From an uncultured Dehalococcoidia bacterium (GTDB taxonomy: Bacteria > Chloroflexota > Dehalococcoidia > Lucifugimonadales > JADFKI01), in NCBI GenBank assembly GCA_958295865.1, contig CATQHF010000006.1:62001-126000 (forward strand): a stretch of 64,000 bases of DNA, written 5' to 3'. Below are positions 7,777-16,456 of the stretch, one piece after another. Every line of letters begins with the position of its first letter. Within the stretch, counting starts at the first letter, position 1. The position numbers were made by a program, and so were the translations under genes. The notes below the pieces were generated by a model. It saw only the letters and a list, made by a program, of their open reading frames with translations, was not told where the DNA came from and did no database searches.

Positions 7777-8055
7777 ATGGACATAGGAATAATCGGTCTG
7801 CTGAGCGCAGTTAGTGTATTCATGGTGCTGATAGTCGTCGTGCTGAATAAGCGCATCGACGACCTTAGAGCAGACTTGAAGGGCGATACGAAGACGCTTC
7901 AAGATGGACAATCAGACCTAAAGGGCGACATAAAAGCGCTCCAAGCCGGCCAAATACAACTGATAGCATCGGTAGCGTGGCTCATGGCAAAGGCAGGCGC
8001 GACGCCGGATGAACTAGCGACCCTATATCAAGACCCGCCATCCACAGACGACTAG
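7777..8055 (+). CDS. Small membrane protein with coiled-coil stalk, copy 3
   Basis: The product has 92 residues and is the longest of the three paralogues. The membrane helix and C-terminus match copies 1 and 2, but the stalk holds two DLKGD-x-K-x-LQ blocks (DLKGDTKTLQDGQ then DLKGDIKALQAGQ). The stalk therefore varies in multiples of a helical block, as expected for a coiled coil that changes by internal duplication. Its leader AGAGAGTGCGAAT is weaker as a ribosome site than in the other copies. The tail after TAG is shortened by a TGA after DEPPP. Confidence 0.72.
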   Translation: MDIGIIGLLSAVSVFMVLIVVVLNKRIDDLRADLKGDTKTLQDGQSDLKGDIKALQAGQIQLIASVAWLMAKAGATPDELATLYQDPPSTDD

Positions 8056-8178
8056 CAAGCCGCGCGCGAAAAGAACGAACTCTTCGACGAACCGCCCCCT
8101 TGAGATGACAAGTCATAGTCCGTCCTTTACAAACAGCCGACTAACCGACACACTGACAAACCAACAAGGAGATACACC

Positions 8179-8937
8179 ATGACCTCAAACGGCAAAGTCG
8201 CCATCGTCACCGGCGGAGGCTCGGGCATTGGCAGGCACAGCGCGCTCGCCCTAGTGCGTGAGGGCTACTCAGTCGCCATCGGCGGCAGGCGCGTCGCGGC
8301 GCTCGATGAAACCATCGCAGAGGCAGGCGACGACGGCGCGCGCATGCTTGCCGTCGCCACCGATGTTACCGACGCCGAGTCCATCCGCAACCTGTTCGCA
8401 AAGACGAAGGAAGCCTTCGGCAGGCTCGACGTCCTCTTCAACAACGCCGGCATCGGCGCGCCCCGCGTCTCCATGGAGGACTTGCCCCTCGAAGACTGGC
8501 AGGCGGTCGTCAACACCAACCTCACCGGATCGTTTATATGCACCCAGGAAGCCATCAAGATTATGAAGAGCCAAGACCCGATGGGAGGGCGCATCATCAA
8601 CAACGGCTCTATATCCGCCTATGTGCCGCGTCCCGATTCGGTCGCATACACCGCCACCAAGCACTCGATTACCGGCCTAACCAAATCCACATCGCTCGAC
8701 GGGCGCAAGTACAACATCGCCTGCGGGCAGATCGACATCGGCAACGCCGCCACGCCCATGACCGCGCGAATGAGCGGCGGCGTACCGCAGGCAAGCGGAC
8801 TCACCGTCACGGAGCCGACCTACAATGTTGACCACGCCGCCGATGCTGTGGTGTTCATGGCGAACCTCCCCCTTGACACCAACGTCCAGTTCATCACCAT
8901 CATGGCGACCAAGATGCCCTATGTCGGCAGAGGCTAA
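8179..8937 (+). CDS. SDR family oxidoreductase
   Basis: This 252-residue classical short-chain dehydrogenase has TGGGSGIG at the cofactor site (residue ~11), NNAG near residue 90, the catalytic Ser in NNGSISAY and YTATK as the Tyr-Lys pair near residue 158. After the first strand IGGRR suggests NADP or NAD without clear preference. ATG 8179 is preceded by AAGGAG. The substrate is unknown; the C-terminal region is slightly shorter than typical 3-ketoacyl reductases. No operon partner is obvious: the next gene is on the opposite strand. Confidence 0.92.
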   Translation: MTSNGKVAIVTGGGSGIGRHSALALVREGYSVAIGGRRVAALDETIAEAGDDGARMLAVATDVTDAESIRNLFAKTKEAFGRLDVLFNNAGIGAPRVSMEDLPLEDWQAVVNTNLTGSFICTQEAIKIMKSQDPMGGRIINNGSISAYVPRPDSVAYTATKHSITGLTKSTSLDGRKYNIACGQIDIGNAATPMTARMSGGVPQASGLTVTEPTYNVDHAADAVVFMANLPLDTNVQFITIMATKMPYVGRG

Positions 8938-9019
8938 ATGTAAGCAGAGGCTAACGCGCAACCCGAAGCGCCATACCCGTCAGACGGCGTAACGACCCGC
9001 TCCAACCGTCGACGATACC

Positions 9020-10000
9020 CTAACTGCGAACCTTGCGCGCCAGTCGCTTGACCCGCGCGGCGATATTCGACCTGCCGCGCAGATTATCAGCGACATGGCG
9101 CGCCACCTCCGGGCTGCCCAGCAGCAGCGGCGCGCGCCACTCGCGCAGCTCCCTAACCGTCGTGCGGCCGCTGCGCCACGACGGTATGAACGACTCCATC
9201 GGCTGCCAGCTAACACCCGTCGGCAGCGCGCCGAGCAGCCTGTTGCGCTTGCCTTGCAGCACAACGCCGCCCGCCTCCATCACCAGCATCGCGCCGCCCG
9301 CGGCATCCCACAGGAACGGCGCGGTCGTGACGGTATATTGAGTCACCCCTTTTGCGACCATAGCCAGCTCGTAGGCGATGCTGCCCGTCATTCGCAGCTC
9401 GCCCACCTTGCCGCGCAGCGGAGCGCGCGCACCGAACATCGCGCCGAACCCGCCCGGCAGCGTAACAAGCCTGTTGCCCTTGGGTTCGTCCGCCGTCAGC
9501 GCAGCCACGGGCACGCCGTCCACCCGTGTGCCGCCGCCCCTGCGCGCATGCATCACGATGCCGCCTCCGTTCGCGGGCCATGGCAGGAACACCGCCGCCG
9601 CCACCGGCGCGCCCCTGTACAGCACCCCGATGGAGCTGGCGTACAACGGCAACCCGGACAGAAAATTGCGCGTGCCGTCCAGCGGATCCAGCACCCACAC
9701 GAAATCGGGCGCGGGCTGCTTGTCCGACTTCTCGCGTTCCGCTGCGTCATCCTCCTCCCCCAATACCCCATGCGTCGGAAAGCGCTCCAAGATGGCGCGG
9801 CGCAGGTAACTCTGGCTCTCGAAGTCCGCGTTCGTAACCGGATCGCTCTCCCGCTCGTCCTTGTACTCCACCCGCAGAGCATGCTCGAAATGCCCGCGCA
9901 GTATGCCGCCCGCCCCCCGTGCAATCTCCACCGCATGCCCCTCTATCTCACGCAGCAGCGCGTCATCGCACGGCTGCTGCGTCGGCGCGCGGCTCATCAT
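9020..10000 (-). CDS. Inositol monophosphatase family protein
   Basis: The Mg-dependent phosphatase signatures are present: GVLGEEDD (the E-E metal pair), WVLDPLDGTRNFLSGLPLYA (motif D-P-x-D-G-T) and APFLWDAAGGAMLVMEAGG (W-D-x-A-A-G). These identify the IMPase/FBPase-like superfamily, acting on inositol phosphate, 3'-phosphoadenosine phosphate or sugar phosphates. The C-terminus is about 60 residues longer than usual and is basic and Arg-rich. The frame is open upstream to 10087, but ATG 10000 is favoured because GAGG precedes it by 9 bases and the family usually starts just before the LLREIEGHAVEIARGAG helix. A TTG at 10063 is the main alternative. Confidence 0.88.
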   Translation of the reverse strand: MMSRAPTQQPCDDALLREIEGHAVEIARGAGGILRGHFEHALRVEYKDERESDPVTNADFESQSYLRRAILERFPTHGVLGEEDDAAEREKSDKQPAPDFVWVLDPLDGTRNFLSGLPLYASSIGVLYRGAPVAAAVFLPWPANGGGIVMHARRGGGTRVDGVPVAALTADEPKGNRLVTLPGGFGAMFGARAPLRGKVGELRMTGSIAYELAMVAKGVTQYTVTTAPFLWDAAGGAMLVMEAGGVVLQGKRNRLLGALPTGVSWQPMESFIPSWRSGRTTVRELREWRAPLLLGSPEVARHVADNLRGRSNIAARVKRLARKVRS

Positions 10001-10153
10001 CGGCACTCGCCTCAGAAGCGAGCGCGCCCCCGTCATCGTCCTTGCAAGCATATTGCGGCTCAATGTGTGAAACTGCCTCCCTGTCAAAGTCAGGTTACAT
10101 CCTATATCATCCTACCTATCCTGTGTATCCTATTAGCGTAAGGAGTTACCGCC

Positions 10154-11056
10154 ATGACGACTCAGCGAGAAGGCTTTGAAATCTACGACGACCGCTTCGC
10201 CGCGATGATCCCCGAAGACGCGGCTCTGGTCAAGCACTTCACCGGCATGGAATGGGCAGAGGGCCCCGTCTATTTCACGGAAGGCGACTACCTGCTCTGG
10301 AGCGACATCCCCAACGACCGCATGCTGCGCTACTCCGACGCTGACGGCGTTTCGGTGTTTCGGCAGCCTGCGGGCTACACCAACGGCCACTACCGCGACC
10401 GCGAAGGGCGGCTGGTCAGCTGCGAGCACGGCAACCGCCGCGTCAGCCGCACCGAGCGCGACGGCACAGTCGTAACCCTTGCCGACAACTACGAGGGCAG
10501 CAGGCTCAACTCGCCCAACGACCTAGTCGTAAAGTCCGACGGCTCAATCTGGTTCACCGACCCGCCCTACGGCATCCTCAGCGACCGCGAGGGACATAAG
10601 GCGGACAGCGAGCTTGCGGGCTGCTTCGTATTCCGCCTTGAGCCGGACACCGGCGCGCTTGAAATCGCCTGCGACACGATGGACAGGCCCAACGGCATCG
10701 CCTTCTCGCCCGACGAGAGCGTCCTCTATGTCGCCGACACCGGCGAACCCGGCAACATCATGGCGTTCGATGTGGAAGACGGCAGGCGACTCGCCAACGC
10801 TCGCGAGTTCGCCGTCGTCAGCCCGGGCAAGTCCGACGGCTTCCGCCTCGACGCCGACGGCAACATCTTCACCAGCGCCGCCGACGGCATCCATGTGTAC
10901 AGCCCTGCCGCCGAGCTTCTGGGCAAGATACTCGTTCCCGAAGACCGCAACGCCAACTGCTGCTTCGGCGGCGCGGAAAAGAACCGCCTCTACATCTGCG
11001 CCGACAAGTCCCTATACTCCATCGTCCTAAACGCCAAAGGCGCGCAGACGCCCTAG
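10154..11056 (+). CDS. SMP-30/gluconolactonase/LRE family protein
   Basis: This 300-residue propeller hydrolase shows the metal-site residues: MEWAEGPVYF (Glu, residue ~36), LNSPNDLVV (Asn ~121), RPNGIAFSPDE (Asn ~176) and SDGFRLDADG (Asp ~226). An AAGGAG Shine-Dalgarno lies 8 bases before ATG 10154. It likely opens a sugar lactone in the cytosol. A short gap of 7 bases to the following hydrolase gene suggests co-transcription. It is a paralogue of the edge gene at 1-779 but not a recent duplicate. Confidence 0.92.
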   Translation: MTTQREGFEIYDDRFAAMIPEDAALVKHFTGMEWAEGPVYFTEGDYLLWSDIPNDRMLRYSDADGVSVFRQPAGYTNGHYRDREGRLVSCEHGNRRVSRTERDGTVVTLADNYEGSRLNSPNDLVVKSDGSIWFTDPPYGILSDREGHKADSELAGCFVFRLEPDTGALEIACDTMDRPNGIAFSPDESVLYVADTGEPGNIMAFDVEDGRRLANAREFAVVSPGKSDGFRLDADGNIFTSAADGIHVYSPAAELLGKILVPEDRNANCCFGGAEKNRLYICADKSLYSIVLNAKGAQTP

Positions 11057-11063
11057 ATTCCCG

Positions 11064-11924
11064 GTGAATAGCGTTTCTCTTATGGCATTCCTTTTGGCAT
11101 GCATTATCATCGTGGTATCCTCCATTGCAGTGAGGCAGTCTAAGGTGCTGGACAGACAGCTTATATTCTTTCCGTCAAGCGAGATTACCCAAACTCCGGC
11201 CGATGTGGGGCTGCATTTCGAAGATGTGTCCTTCACCGCATCGGACGGAACGCGGCTGCACGGCTGGTTCGTCCCGGGCGCTGGCGACCATACGCTATTG
11301 TGGTTTCACGGCAACGCGGGCAATATAGGCAATCGCGTGGACAACCTGCTGCTGTTCAACCGGCGTCTTGGCGTGAACATCTTCATCTTCGATTACAGGG
11401 GATATGGGCGCAGCGAGGGCAGCCCGTCCGAGCGCGGCATGTACATGGACGCGGACGCCGCCCTGGAATACTTGCGCTCGCGCGGCGACATCGACCTGAA
11501 CAATCTGATACTATTCGGGCGTTCATTGGGCTGCGCCGTCGCCGTGGAGATGGCGGCCCGCTATCCCGCAAAAGCCTTGATACTGGAATCGCCGTTCACA
11601 TCGGTCGACGCGATGGCGCGCCGCATACGCCCCCTGCTGATGTGGTTCGTGCCGCCGCGCTGGATTGTGGGGAGCAGGTTCGACTCACTTGCCAAGATAG
11701 GCGGCATCCAAAGCCCGGTGATGATATTGCACGGCAGCCGGGACGACATCGTTCCCATAGATATGGCGCAAGATATGTTTGATGCAGCCAACGAGCCGAA
11801 GCGCTTCTACGCCATACAAGGCGCAAGCCACAACGACACCTACCTCGTCGGTGGCGAGCGCTACTTCGCCGCGCTAAAGGAGTTTATAGAAAGTATGCCT
11901 CTTTCCTCGTCGAAGGAAGAGTAG
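11064..11924 (+). CDS. Membrane-anchored alpha/beta hydrolase (BEM46/ABHD17-like)
   Basis: The product has 286 residues with an N-terminal hydrophobic helix (MAFLLACIIIVVSSIAV). The alpha/beta hydrolase body follows: LLWFHGNAGN for the oxyanion strand, FDYRGYGRSEGSPSE, the nucleophile elbow FGRSLGCA (G-x-S-x-G), the Asp in LHGSRDDIVP and the His in GASHNDTY. The triad is complete. Start GTG 11064 lies 7 bases after the previous stop with little ribosome site; ATG 11082 is an alternative. The family contains serine hydrolases such as thioesterases and depalmitoylases, and the bacterial substrate is unknown. It probably belongs to an operon with the SMP-30 gene upstream and the permease downstream (9-base gap). 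Confidence 0.88.
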   Translation: MNSVSLMAFLLACIIIVVSSIAVRQSKVLDRQLIFFPSSEITQTPADVGLHFEDVSFTASDGTRLHGWFVPGAGDHTLLWFHGNAGNIGNRVDNLLLFNRRLGVNIFIFDYRGYGRSEGSPSERGMYMDADAALEYLRSRGDIDLNNLILFGRSLGCAVAVEMAARYPAKALILESPFTSVDAMARRIRPLLMWFVPPRWIVGSRFDSLAKIGGIQSPVMILHGSRDDIVPIDMAQDMFDAANEPKRFYAIQGASHNDTYLVGGERYFAALKEFIESMPLSSSKEE

Positions 11925-11933
11925 GAGACGATT

Positions 11934-13676
11934 TTGACTACAACATCTTCTCAGAACCCCCGTTACGAGGCGCACGAAAACCCGCCTTTTCGGACCACCG
12001 TGGGCTATGGCTTGCAGTTCAGCCTGATAGCCTCCGCCACGCTGCTGGTAACGCCGGTCATCGTGGCTGATGCGTCGGGGATGGACGGCTCATATCTGAC
12101 TTGGATGGTGTTTGCCTCCCTTGTGGTCGTGGGCGTGTCCACCTTGCTGCAAGTCCGACGCCTCGGGCCGGTTGGCGCAGGCGCCGTTCTGCCCATGTTC
12201 ACGGCAGCCTTCTCCATACCGTTCTGCATCACCGCGGTGGTGGACGGAGGACCGGCGACGCTGACAACCCTTGTGCTCGTCTCGGCGGCGGTTCAGCTGA
12301 TTATCTCCAGGTGGCTGTTCATCCTCAGGCGAATCGTCACGCCGGTCGTGAGCGGCACGGTGATGATGATACTTTCCATCACGCTGGCATCGGTCGTCTT
12401 TCGGCTGCTGAACGACTCATCGCAGGTAGAGCCTGTGGCAGCGCCTTTGACCGCTTTGGCTACTCTGATAGTAGCCGCCGCGCTCCTCCTTCGCGGCTCG
12501 GCGGCGCTGCGGCTCTGGGGCCCGCTGGTGGGCATAGTCGTCGGCTGCATCGTCGCTTTTGCCTTCGGAATCTTCGAATTCGACAGGGTGGTTCAAGCCC
12601 CCTGGATAGGACTTCCCGGCGAATGGCGGCCCGAGTTCGGGTTTGAATTCGGCATCTCGTTCTGGACGCTGATTCCGGCGTTTCTGTTCCTCGGCGTCAT
12701 CATCTCCATTCAGGCGAACGGAGAAGCCATCGCCATGCAGCAGGTGGCATGGCGCGATAACCGCGCCGTTGACTTTCGGCAGGTGCAGGGAACGCTGGCG
12801 GGCGCGGGCGTGTCGAATATGCTTGCCGGCATTGCGGGCGCGGTGCCTAACGCCATCAATCCCGGCATCATCGCTTTCACTCAGATGACAGGCGTGGCTT
12901 CGCGCAGAGTCGGCTACTGCATAGGTCTTGTTTTCATCGCTATGGCGTTCGTGCCAAAGGTGTCCGGGTTGCTCAGCGCCATTCCTGGGCCTGTGATGAC
13001 GGGATACCTCATCATGGTAACGGGGACGCTGTTCGTCGCGGGCGCGCGCATAATCATCCAGTCCGAGCCGAACAGCCAGAAGGTCACAGTCGCGGGAGTT
13101 TGCTTCTGGATTGGCGCGGCTTTCCAGTTCAAGCTGTTCCAACTGCCGGACATCAACCCGATATTGGCGGCGATGCTCGATAGCGGCATAACGACCGGCG
13201 GATTCGCCGCTATCGTGATGATAATATACCTAGAGCTTACCAACCCGCGCCGCATGCGCTTTAAGTCGCGGCTGGACATAGAAGCCCTGCCGGAGCTTAA
13301 CGAATTCATCGACAAGTTCGCCGAGCGCAGAGGCTGGGACGGCGCCATGAAAGAGCGACTAAGCGCGGTTGCGGAAGAGACTTTGCTGACGCTTGCGCCG
13401 CTGGATCTGGAAGGCGACGGAGATTCACAGGATGAGCGGCGGCTGGTGGTGCTGGCGTCCTCTGAGGGCAACGCCGCGGACCTGGAGTTCATCGGCGGCG
13501 GAAACGATGAGAACATCGAGGACAGAGTGCGGCAGCTCCAGCAGCACGAAGCCGAAACCTTCGTAGAGCGTGAACTCTCGCTCCAACTGCTGCGGTTTTA
13601 CGCATCATCCGTACAGCATCAGCAGTATCACGACACCGACATCATAACGGTTCGCGTCGTTCCACCCGAAGCGTAA
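11934..13676 (+). CDS. NCS2 nucleobase permease fused to a GHKL-like C-terminal domain
   Basis: Residues 1 to about 435 are a polytopic uracil/xanthine permease (NCS2, SLC23): many hydrophobic helices, the loop GPVGAGAVLPMFT, and a segment around SIQANGEAIAMQQVAW that corresponds to the substrate region. Residues ~437-580 are soluble. They read ALPELNEFIDKFAERRGWD then MKERLSAVAEETLLTL, which resembles the N-box helix (E-E-x-L) of HATPase_c domains of anti-sigma/RsbW type, ending in strands DIITVRVV. The canonical G-box loops are not evident, so ATP binding is uncertain. The start is TTG 11934 with AGGAG 7 bases before. The transported base is unknown; it may be regulated by the appended domain. 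Confidence 0.85.
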   Translation: MTTTSSQNPRYEAHENPPFRTTVGYGLQFSLIASATLLVTPVIVADASGMDGSYLTWMVFASLVVVGVSTLLQVRRLGPVGAGAVLPMFTAAFSIPFCITAVVDGGPATLTTLVLVSAAVQLIISRWLFILRRIVTPVVSGTVMMILSITLASVVFRLLNDSSQVEPVAAPLTALATLIVAAALLLRGSAALRLWGPLVGIVVGCIVAFAFGIFEFDRVVQAPWIGLPGEWRPEFGFEFGISFWTLIPAFLFLGVIISIQANGEAIAMQQVAWRDNRAVDFRQVQGTLAGAGVSNMLAGIAGAVPNAINPGIIAFTQMTGVASRRVGYCIGLVFIAMAFVPKVSGLLSAIPGPVMTGYLIMVTGTLFVAGARIIIQSEPNSQKVTVAGVCFWIGAAFQFKLFQLPDINPILAAMLDSGITTGGFAAIVMIIYLELTNPRRMRFKSRLDIEALPELNEFIDKFAERRGWDGAMKERLSAVAEETLLTLAPLDLEGDGDSQDERRLVVLASSEGNAADLEFIGGGNDENIEDRVRQLQQHEAETFVERELSLQLLRFYASSVQHQQYHDTDIITVRVVPPEA

Positions 13677-13751
13677 TCGGCGACCCGCCGACTGCTGAAA
13701 ACTTGCTACAATGGAGCCACATCACACGAATGACATGAACGGAGCATAACC

Positions 13752-14549
13752 TTGCTTGTACTCAAAGCCACCCGGTCCATACGCAGCAGAATCGCCGTAG
13801 TCGAGCTGTTCGGCGCAATAGGCGGGCAAATTAAGTCGCCCGCCTATGAGCAGATATTCGCATCAGTCGCGCGAGACGCCAACATACAGGCGCTGGTGCT
13901 CGACGTAGACTCGCCCGGCGGCGGCGTGTCGGCGTCCGACTACCTCTATCGCAGCGTGCTGAAGGTCGCCGAAAAGAAGCCGGTCATTGCGAGCATTCGC
14001 GGCGTGGGCGCGTCCGGCGCGTATTACATCAGCTGCGCCGCGCATCGCATAGTCGCCAGCCACGCCGCTCTTGTCGGCTCCATCGGCGTCATATCGGTGC
14101 GCCCCGCCTTGCAAGAGATCATGCAGCGCATCGGCGTCGGCGTCAATGTGAACAAGAGCGGCTTGCACAAGGATATGGGCGCGTTCTGGCGCGATGCCAC
14201 CCCCGAGGAAGAAGAGAAGATGCAGTCGCTCATAGACGACTCGTTCGATACCTTCGTCGCAATCGTGGCAGAAGGGCGCAAGATGGACGCGGACGAGGTG
14301 CGCCGCATCGCCACCGGCGAGGTCTATTGGGCGACGCGCGCAAAAGAGCTGGGACTGGTGGATGAGCTGGGCGACCTGGACAGGGCGCTGGACATCGCCG
14401 CGGAGGTCTCAGGCGCGCCGCGCAAGCCCGTGTACCTGCGCCCCCGTCGCAGCCTGCGCCAGCTGCTGCTGAACCCCACCGCGGACGCCCTCACCGAATC
14501 CATCGGCAACGAAATCGAGCGCCGCCTCTGGTCCGGCTGGCTGCGATAG
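13752..14549 (+). CDS. sppA: Signal peptide peptidase SppA-type S49 protease
   Basis: This 265-residue S49 protease is of the short, single-domain type. The nucleophile lies in GVGASGAYYIS (Ser ~88) and the general base in VNKSG (Lys ~135). DSPGGGVSAS forms the oxyanion region. Unlike typical SppA there is no N-terminal membrane anchor; the protein begins directly with the first strand after a basic leader MLVLKATRSIRSR. The start TTG 13752 follows ACGGAGC. It would degrade cleaved signal peptides or membrane-associated peptides, here perhaps peripherally bound. A repeat element lies downstream. Confidence 0.9.
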   Translation: MLVLKATRSIRSRIAVVELFGAIGGQIKSPAYEQIFASVARDANIQALVLDVDSPGGGVSASDYLYRSVLKVAEKKPVIASIRGVGASGAYYISCAAHRIVASHAALVGSIGVISVRPALQEIMQRIGVGVNVNKSGLHKDMGAFWRDATPEEEEKMQSLIDDSFDTFVAIVAEGRKMDADEVRRIATGEVYWATRAKELGLVDELGDLDRALDIAAEVSGAPRKPVYLRPRRSLRQLLLNPTADALTESIGNEIERRLWSGWLR

Positions 14550-14594
14550 CCATACCCCCCGCATGATAAATCCTACCGATCCTGTGCATCCTTT

Positions 14595-14753
14595 TAGGCT
14601 GTGCGTACATTTGCGTAATTCCCGTGAAAACGGGAATCCAGAATCTCAAAAGGTAGTCATTTTCGCATATCTTTGGCTATCTCAAAGCGCTGGATTCCCG
14701 CCCCCGCTTTCGCAGGAATAACGAGATGAAAAACGAAATGTCAACAGAACCTA
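14595..14753. repeat. Family A repeat element; occupies most of a 337-bp gene-free gap
   Basis: The left end TAGGCTGTGCGTACATTT and right end AAATGTCAACAGAACCTA are imperfect inverted repeats. Internal hairpin CCCGTGAAAACGGG and the segment CTCAAAGCGCTGGATTCCCG match other family copies. It is flanked by TA at both ends. The rest of the gap between sppA and the MFS gene shows no coding signal. Confidence 0.72.
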
Positions 14754-14886
14754 AATCTCCGAAAATTACTCCCAAAATTACCCTGTGCAGCGCCTTGAAC
14801 CTTTGCTAAAATCTCATTCACCTGATTGAAATAGCGTCAGGATGCAGTAGCTCAACCATCAGATTGGAGGTGTTAAGAAAACATAG

Positions 14887-16398
14887 TTGAATAACAACGG
14901 GTCTGGCGCGATTCGCAAACCTGAAAGCTACTCTGTATCTACGGACCTCAATACCACACACCCGCAGGACAATGCCGACCAGCCGGTGAAGACCCTCGTA
15001 CCGGCGGAGACGACCACGCCGGAAGTGAGTCTGCGCCCCGCCGTCGAGCGGCAGGATGTGGCAGCGGCGTACCCCGTCGGCGATATTATCGTCGAGGCGA
15101 CGGATGTCGTCATAGCGCCCGCCAAGCCAAAACGGCGCATGCGTCCCCACATGCCCAAGCCGCATGTGCCGCGAATTCGGCCGCTGCGCGTACACACATT
15201 CGACTCGTTCCAGCATCCGAGCTACCGCTTCTTGTGGGCTTCCACGCTCTTCTTCAGCGGTGCGTTCTGGATGCAGCAGGTCGTCATAGGTTGGCTGACC
15301 TACGAACTAACGCAGTCTGCCCTGCTCACCAGCATCGTGATGGGACTGGACGCCCTACCCATCCTGATAGCCGGGCCGCTTGGCGGCGTGCTTGTGGACA
15401 GGTGGGACAAGCGGAAGCTGCTGGCGGGCGTCTTCATCTACCAAGCCGTCCTTGCGCTGGCATTCGGCGCGCTGGTTCTGGCGGGCGTGGTGAACGTCTG
15501 GCATGTGTTCGCCTTCATATTTCTGATGGGCGTGGCATGGGTCATAGCCGACCCTGCGCGCATGGCGCTGATACCGTCCATAGTGCCGCGCCACAGTCTG
15601 GTCAACGCCTTTGCCCTGAACTCGCTCGCGTTCAGCGTAACGCGGCTCGCCATTCCCGCTGCCGGCGGCGCGCTGCTTGCGTTTGCGGGCGCGGGCGTAG
15701 CGATGCTGCTAGAAGGCGTGTTGGTGGCGACAGCCGCCGCGCTTGCGCTGGGCTTGAATGTCGCTCCGTCCGCCCCGAAGTCCAGGCTTAACATACATGC
15801 CGCGATTTCTGAGATACTTGAAGGCGCGCGCTACATCAGGGAGCGTCCGGTCGTTCTAGGGCTGCTGCTGTTCGGCTTCTTGCCCTCCGTGCTGGTCTCG
15901 CCCTTCCTGCACGGCTTGATTCCGGTGTACGCCGCCGAGGTGTTCGCTGTAGGCCCCGCGACGCTGGGCTTGCTGATGTCCGCGGTCGGCGCGGGCTTCC
16001 TGGCAGGCACGCTCGTGCTTGCGTCGATAGGCGACACGAGGCACAAGGGCTGGCTGATTCTCGGAAGCATCGCGCTTATATGCGTGTCCATGCTTGCGTT
16101 CGCGCTCAACCCGACAATCGTGATGGCGTATCCGCTGGTCGCGCTCGGCAGCGTGGGCACGATGGCATTCTTCTCGATAACGACCGCGACGATGCAGAGC
16201 ATCCTGCCCGATGACATTCGCGGCAGGGTGTCCGGCATATACATCCTGACCTTTGGCGCGATGCCGCTGGGCAACCTCACGGCAGGCGTCATAGCGCAGA
16301 ACTACGGCGCGCCCGCCGCAACGCTGGTAGCCTGCGGCATCATAGTCATCGCCGCCATCGCCCTTGCGCTCAAGTTCCCGTCAATACGCAATCTTTAG
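14887..16398 (+). CDS. MFS transporter (MFS_3/EntS-like)
   Basis: The product has 503 residues. The first ~100 are hydrophilic, Pro- and Lys/Arg-rich and probably cytosolic. After that come 12 hydrophobic helices, beginning FLWASTLFFSGAFWMQQVVI, with the A-like motif GGVLVDRWDKRKLL between helices 2 and 3. The order of motifs matches the MFS_3 drug or siderophore exporter group. TTG 14887 directly follows an in-frame stop, and the nearest GGAGG is about 16 bases away, so the true start may be further in. The gene stands alone between a repeat element and mazG on the other strand. The substrate is unknown. Confidence 0.85.
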   Translation: MNNNGSGAIRKPESYSVSTDLNTTHPQDNADQPVKTLVPAETTTPEVSLRPAVERQDVAAAYPVGDIIVEATDVVIAPAKPKRRMRPHMPKPHVPRIRPLRVHTFDSFQHPSYRFLWASTLFFSGAFWMQQVVIGWLTYELTQSALLTSIVMGLDALPILIAGPLGGVLVDRWDKRKLLAGVFIYQAVLALAFGALVLAGVVNVWHVFAFIFLMGVAWVIADPARMALIPSIVPRHSLVNAFALNSLAFSVTRLAIPAAGGALLAFAGAGVAMLLEGVLVATAAALALGLNVAPSAPKSRLNIHAAISEILEGARYIRERPVVLGLLLFGFLPSVLVSPFLHGLIPVYAAEVFAVGPATLGLLMSAVGAGFLAGTLVLASIGDTRHKGWLILGSIALICVSMLAFALNPTIVMAYPLVALGSVGTMAFFSITTATMQSILPDDIRGRVSGIYILTFGAMPLGNLTAGVIAQNYGAPAATLVACGIIVIAAIALALKFPSIRNL

Positions 16399-16456
16399 AA
16401 TATGTCAACCTATCGGTTAGTCAGTCGGTCAGCAGCAGATAGCGCTGATCGGCTGG

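Larger units (their letters stand above)
6727..8120 (+). repeat. Tandem cassette repeat: three copies of a small membrane-protein unit
   Basis: Three units run head to tail with ATGs at 6744, 7121 and 7777. They share the leader (GACATAAAGAG...GAATATGGAC in units 2 and 3), the coding region, the stop TAG and a conserved ~60-base tail after the stop. The period is 377 bp between units 1 and 2. Between units 2 and 3 it is 656 bp because a different gene (7433-7720) with its own copy of the tail is inserted. Confidence 0.85.
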
